Assembly: GCA_037355855.1 (NCBI GenBank)
Contig: CM074763.1
Coordinates: 2,604,001 to 2,668,000 of the forward strand
Length of the DNA: 64,000 nucleotides
Origin: Pseudo-nitzschia pungens
Lineage: Eukaryota; Bacillariophyta; Bacillariophyceae; Bacillariales; Bacillariaceae
Direction: 5' to 3'
Under the pieces are notes generated by a model. That model ran no database searches. It was not told where the DNA came from and saw nothing but the letters and a program-made list of their open reading frames with translations. A program made the translations under genes and the position numbers. Within the stretch, counting starts at the first letter, position 1, and each line of letters begins with the position of its first letter. Shown here in pieces: positions 61,010 to 64,000 of this stretch.

Positions 61010-64000
61010 TCATATCTGTAGGCTTTTTCGACTTATGCCTTTCGTGTCCGTTTCACCATCTTCGTTATTCAATTCCGTTCTGGACAAGGTCGGCCGAGCC
61101 GTCCAGTTCCCGGTCTCGCTATGAAAGACCATGCTCGATCCGGCACCTATCGATCGCTGCTGTGCCTTTTCCATATCTGTTTTCCACTTATCGCGAATAG
61201 CTTGAGAAGCAATCGGAGCAGCATCAAAAAATGATCGTAGCTCCCGCTTTAGCCCTTCGTACCCTCCTAAAATGGGTCGCTTCCCCGATCCCTGGCGTGA
61301 ATGCATAGAAAGGGTGCGTACAAAGCCTCGCATCCATTTGGGAAGGTTCTGGTGGGAGCGACATATTCCGCTGTTGGGACTTCCATCGTCGCAATGCCTC
61401 GAGTCTATCAAAATGACAGTACCATAGTCAGCCGCGTGGCGGATGCAACGACCTAAGGCTTGGGCAATGGCCCGGTAGGCCTGCTGGGCGTAATACTCGT
61501 TTCCTGGCAGCAGGCAAGTGTTTTTTCGTAGCTTGCGCTGCTCGTTATTGTACTTCTGCTTGGCCTGTACGGTGCGATCGTAGTAGTTGGGGAACGGCAT
61601 CCCAATGCAAAGAACTGCGCGAGCATAGTCATCATTGAAGCTGATTCCCTCAGACATTTTTCCACGAAAGACCGCCAGGAGGACGCAGCTGCCAGTCTCT
61701 CGAATAGTTGTCTGATAGTTATCACGCGCGGATTCAAATTCTTCTTGACTTCCCGTCGGCTCAACAATTATTTTCCCTTTGCTTCTGACCAATCGATTCC
61801 AGACATCCGGGGCGCTAACATGAAACCGGTTGTTTGTGGCTGGATTCCAACACGAGACGCATTTTTGAAGTAGGGAATATGACGGAAAGAAAACTAAACA
61901 TCCGCCTGTTGGAACGCCCTCGATAATTTCTGCAATCGCATGACCAAATTTGGGCAGAAAGTGTGGGTCCTTGTAGTTGCTGTAGGAGACAGTCAACTTT
62001 TCTCCATTTGGAAAGTGTCCAATTGCAACAGCTAGAAGCTGGTTTGGTATATTTACAACATGGTTGGCCTCGAGTGGTTTTGGCGTTGTCTGAAGCCGGT
62101 TTGTGTATAACATCTCAACAGACCCATTTGTGCTCGCAACTAACGAATCCAAGAGAGATTGTGAGATTACAGGTAACTTAGAGCCCGTGATGCTACTTCG
62201 AGTCGCCGAGGGAGACAGCTTGGAAAGCTGAGATTGCGAAAACTGTGGTGATGATTGTGATGCTGATTCTTTCCCAAAAAGATTTAACTCGGCACATAGA
62301 CTCGGTAACGGTGCAAGTGAACCGCTAGCCAATATCACCGAGCGACATTCCTGTGAGATATCTCTCATCAACAAGCCGGGAGACAATAGACGGAGTACCA
62401 AATGACATTCCCAGGCCGGTGTCGATCCATCGCAATAATACCCGTGTCGAATACCATGTTCCATACCCAATCCAGATTCACCGTAGCATTTTCCAACTTT
62501 GCAAACGTTTAGATCCGCTTCTGGGGTTAATGCAGTTCTGGGTCTCATGAATGGAACCATACGAGGTTTCTTCTTGAATCGCCGACCAGACCTAATTTCG
62601 TTATCTTCATCCGCGATTCCGAATGCATGGTCCAAATTACCATTGGCTAGTTAATCAATGCGAACAAATCAGAGCAAAGAAGTCAGCAAGCGGTTGGAGT
62701 CAATACGTAAGTGATAAATATTATTCCACGGCATGAACACTTTTTCTCCCTAGCATGCTACATACCTTGAACGACGCAAGAAATGAAGTAATGTTCTGGA
62801 TTTTGGGTTGCTACAAGTAAAAATCATAGAATTGAAATCAAATAAGAAGAAGATTCGCCATTTGATATGGAGAACAAAACCGTTGTTTTGTTACGCAGAA
62901 TCTTGTTTGCTCTGAAGCATGAAACTTACCGGTTACCAATTTCGATAGCAGATCGATAAGAGTTGTAAGGACATTGGAGGTATCGGCTTTCGCGCTACCT
63001 TCTAAGATGGCATCGTTGCTCTCTGAGTTTCCCCCAAATAGAGACTGCTCCAAACTCAACGCATACTCCAAGTTTCTGTGACATTCTTCCTTTGTGATAC
63101 CCAATTGGATCAGAAATGGCTGGCAACCTACAGGGGCTCCATTGATTCCATACCCCGTTGGACCGTCGTAGGATAATTCAATTTCGTGGGTATCGGGCGT
63201 GTTGCGATATTTCTTGTACTCGCTCTCTAGATTTTCCCTTCCTGGGCCGGTTTCAAATTTTTCTCGCAATCCTTTCATGTGTAAGATTATCTTTTCGACA
63301 AATAACAGCAAGTCGTGTGCTAGCACGACGGTGTCAACCTCGATGTTTGAATTTATGAGCGTGGTATTCCCAGTTTGTCTCGTCCGGTGTGTATATGGTC
63401 CAAGCTTACAAACCACTTGGAAGAGGTCGATTTCACCAAACTTTCCAGAACCACCCTCGCAGAGTGTTGTTTCGACGTTGTGTGCTTCGTCCAGAACCAG
63501 AACGGTATTCCTCAAGCTTATGTTCATAACTCGACGAATTGCGGGATCGATGATATAGTTGTAAGGAGAAAAAGTGATCTCGGCATGTCTTTGGAGAGCA
63601 CGAGATAGATAGTAGGGGCAAATGGAATGGTCTGAATAGATCTCGCCATCCGTCTCGGGATTCTCATCTGGCTGCTGCTCACTTCTTCCGTGCATTTCGG
63701 TTGAGACTACATCTTTTTCTGGATCCAGAAGCTCTGGCGTGTCCGAGTCCGCTCGCAACACGTCCAAGCGTGCCGGTTGGTCCTTAGGAGTCTGCTGCAA
63801 CAATTCAACGATTCTGTTTTTGTTCCATGTTCTGACATCCTTTCCATTAACCCGCAAAATCTGATCCATGTCCTGTAGTCTTGCCTCAAATGCGGCCGCT
63901 CCACCCTTCACCAAAGACACAACGTGGCAGCCTCTCGTTTCTTCTCCGGTTTGCGGGTTCGTGTTGTTGTTGATCAGAAAACCAAATTTGCCAGATTCAC
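61010..64000 (-). CDS. BRIP1: FANCJ/BRIP1-like DNA helicase with PDZ domain, 5' end beyond window, three exons seen
   Basis: Superfamily 2 iron-sulphur helicase (XPD family) that unwinds forked and G-quadruplex DNA in crosslink repair. Exons seen are 64000-62930, a 45-base micro-exon 62810-62766 and 62646-61010, separated by two introns of 119 bp each (GTAAGT...TTGTAG and GTATGT...ACTAG). The joins are in phase: LVT-ATQNPEHYFISCVVQ-ANGNLDHAFG. Helicase features include ICPYYLSRALQ (last iron-sulphur Cys), ITFSPYNYIIDP, motif II VLDEAHNVE, the motif IV-like region GGCLVFFPSYSLLQKC, motif V AVFRGKMSEGISFNDD and motif VI QALGRCIRHAADYG. FANCJ fits better than RTEL1 because of CPYY, PSYSLL and IVEPTG. 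Between the window edge and CPYY is a PDZ-like domain (FGFLINN...GCHVVSLVKGGAAAFEARLQ...DQILRVNGKDV...ARLDVLR, about 63980-63750). Motifs I and Ia lie outside the window. Confidence 0.92.

Overview
This window looks like nuclear DNA of a unicellular stramenopile alga, most likely a diatom. The reasons are: genes split by short GT-AG introns (about 119 to 580 bp); a heat-shock factor whose DNA-binding domain begins right at an intron; a helicase-associated (HA) domain protein; a diatom-type Myb/SANT-like domain; Ty3/gypsy gag with an atypical C/H zinc knuckle; and long AT-rich spacers full of short repeated motifs. The species assignment is inference; no rRNA or organelle gene is present to anchor it.

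Layout. 1-1.8 kb: 3' part of a PGAP1-like GPI inositol-deacylase (minus strand) that needs two frame changes to read through. 3.1-3.5 kb: a small single-pass membrane protein. 4.07-6.14 kb: a 2-kb block bounded by 20-bp direct repeats and containing about six 150-bp tandem units. 6.5-11.4 kb: a secreted LPMO-like protein, a BTB/POZ protein and an F-box-like protein. 13.05-14.85 kb: CDP-diacylglycerol synthase with one intron. 18.6-21.0 kb: a Myb/SANT-like transcription factor with very long N/Q/S/G-rich tails.

22.68-32.87 kb is the most striking part: one nested mobile unit. The outer element is a DNA transposon with about 206-bp terminal inverted repeats abutting TA dinucleotides. It carries a 621-aa cysteine-rich protein of unknown function and, convergently, an IS630/Tc1/mariner-type DDE transposase. 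A complete Ty3/gypsy LTR retrotransposon (26,839-32,539; identical 311-bp LTRs; TTTGC target duplication) has inserted into codon 14 of that transposase. Its gag and pol are in one frame and separated by a single UGA.

33.6-36 kb and 43.3-46 kb: two different ABCG half-transporters. Between them, on the minus strand, is a membrane-anchored thioredoxin reductase fused to two glutaredoxin domains. 46.7-50.4 kb: an EF-hand protein and a heat-shock factor. 53.3-58.2 kb: a coiled-coil protein with repeated NPF motifs, divergent from mitochondrial-type HSP10, and a four-helix membrane protein. 59.9-64 kb: an HA-domain protein, and the 3' part of a FANCJ/BRIP1-like helicase with a PDZ domain next to its iron-sulphur region.

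The host genes are unrelated housekeeping, transport and regulatory genes; no operon-like pathway is visible. Three 95-bp hairpin elements, one 111-bp hairpin element and numerous copies of GTAAGGTTAC / GTAACCTTAC-type motifs occupy the spacers. Three genes need one-base frame changes, so assembly indels are likely.
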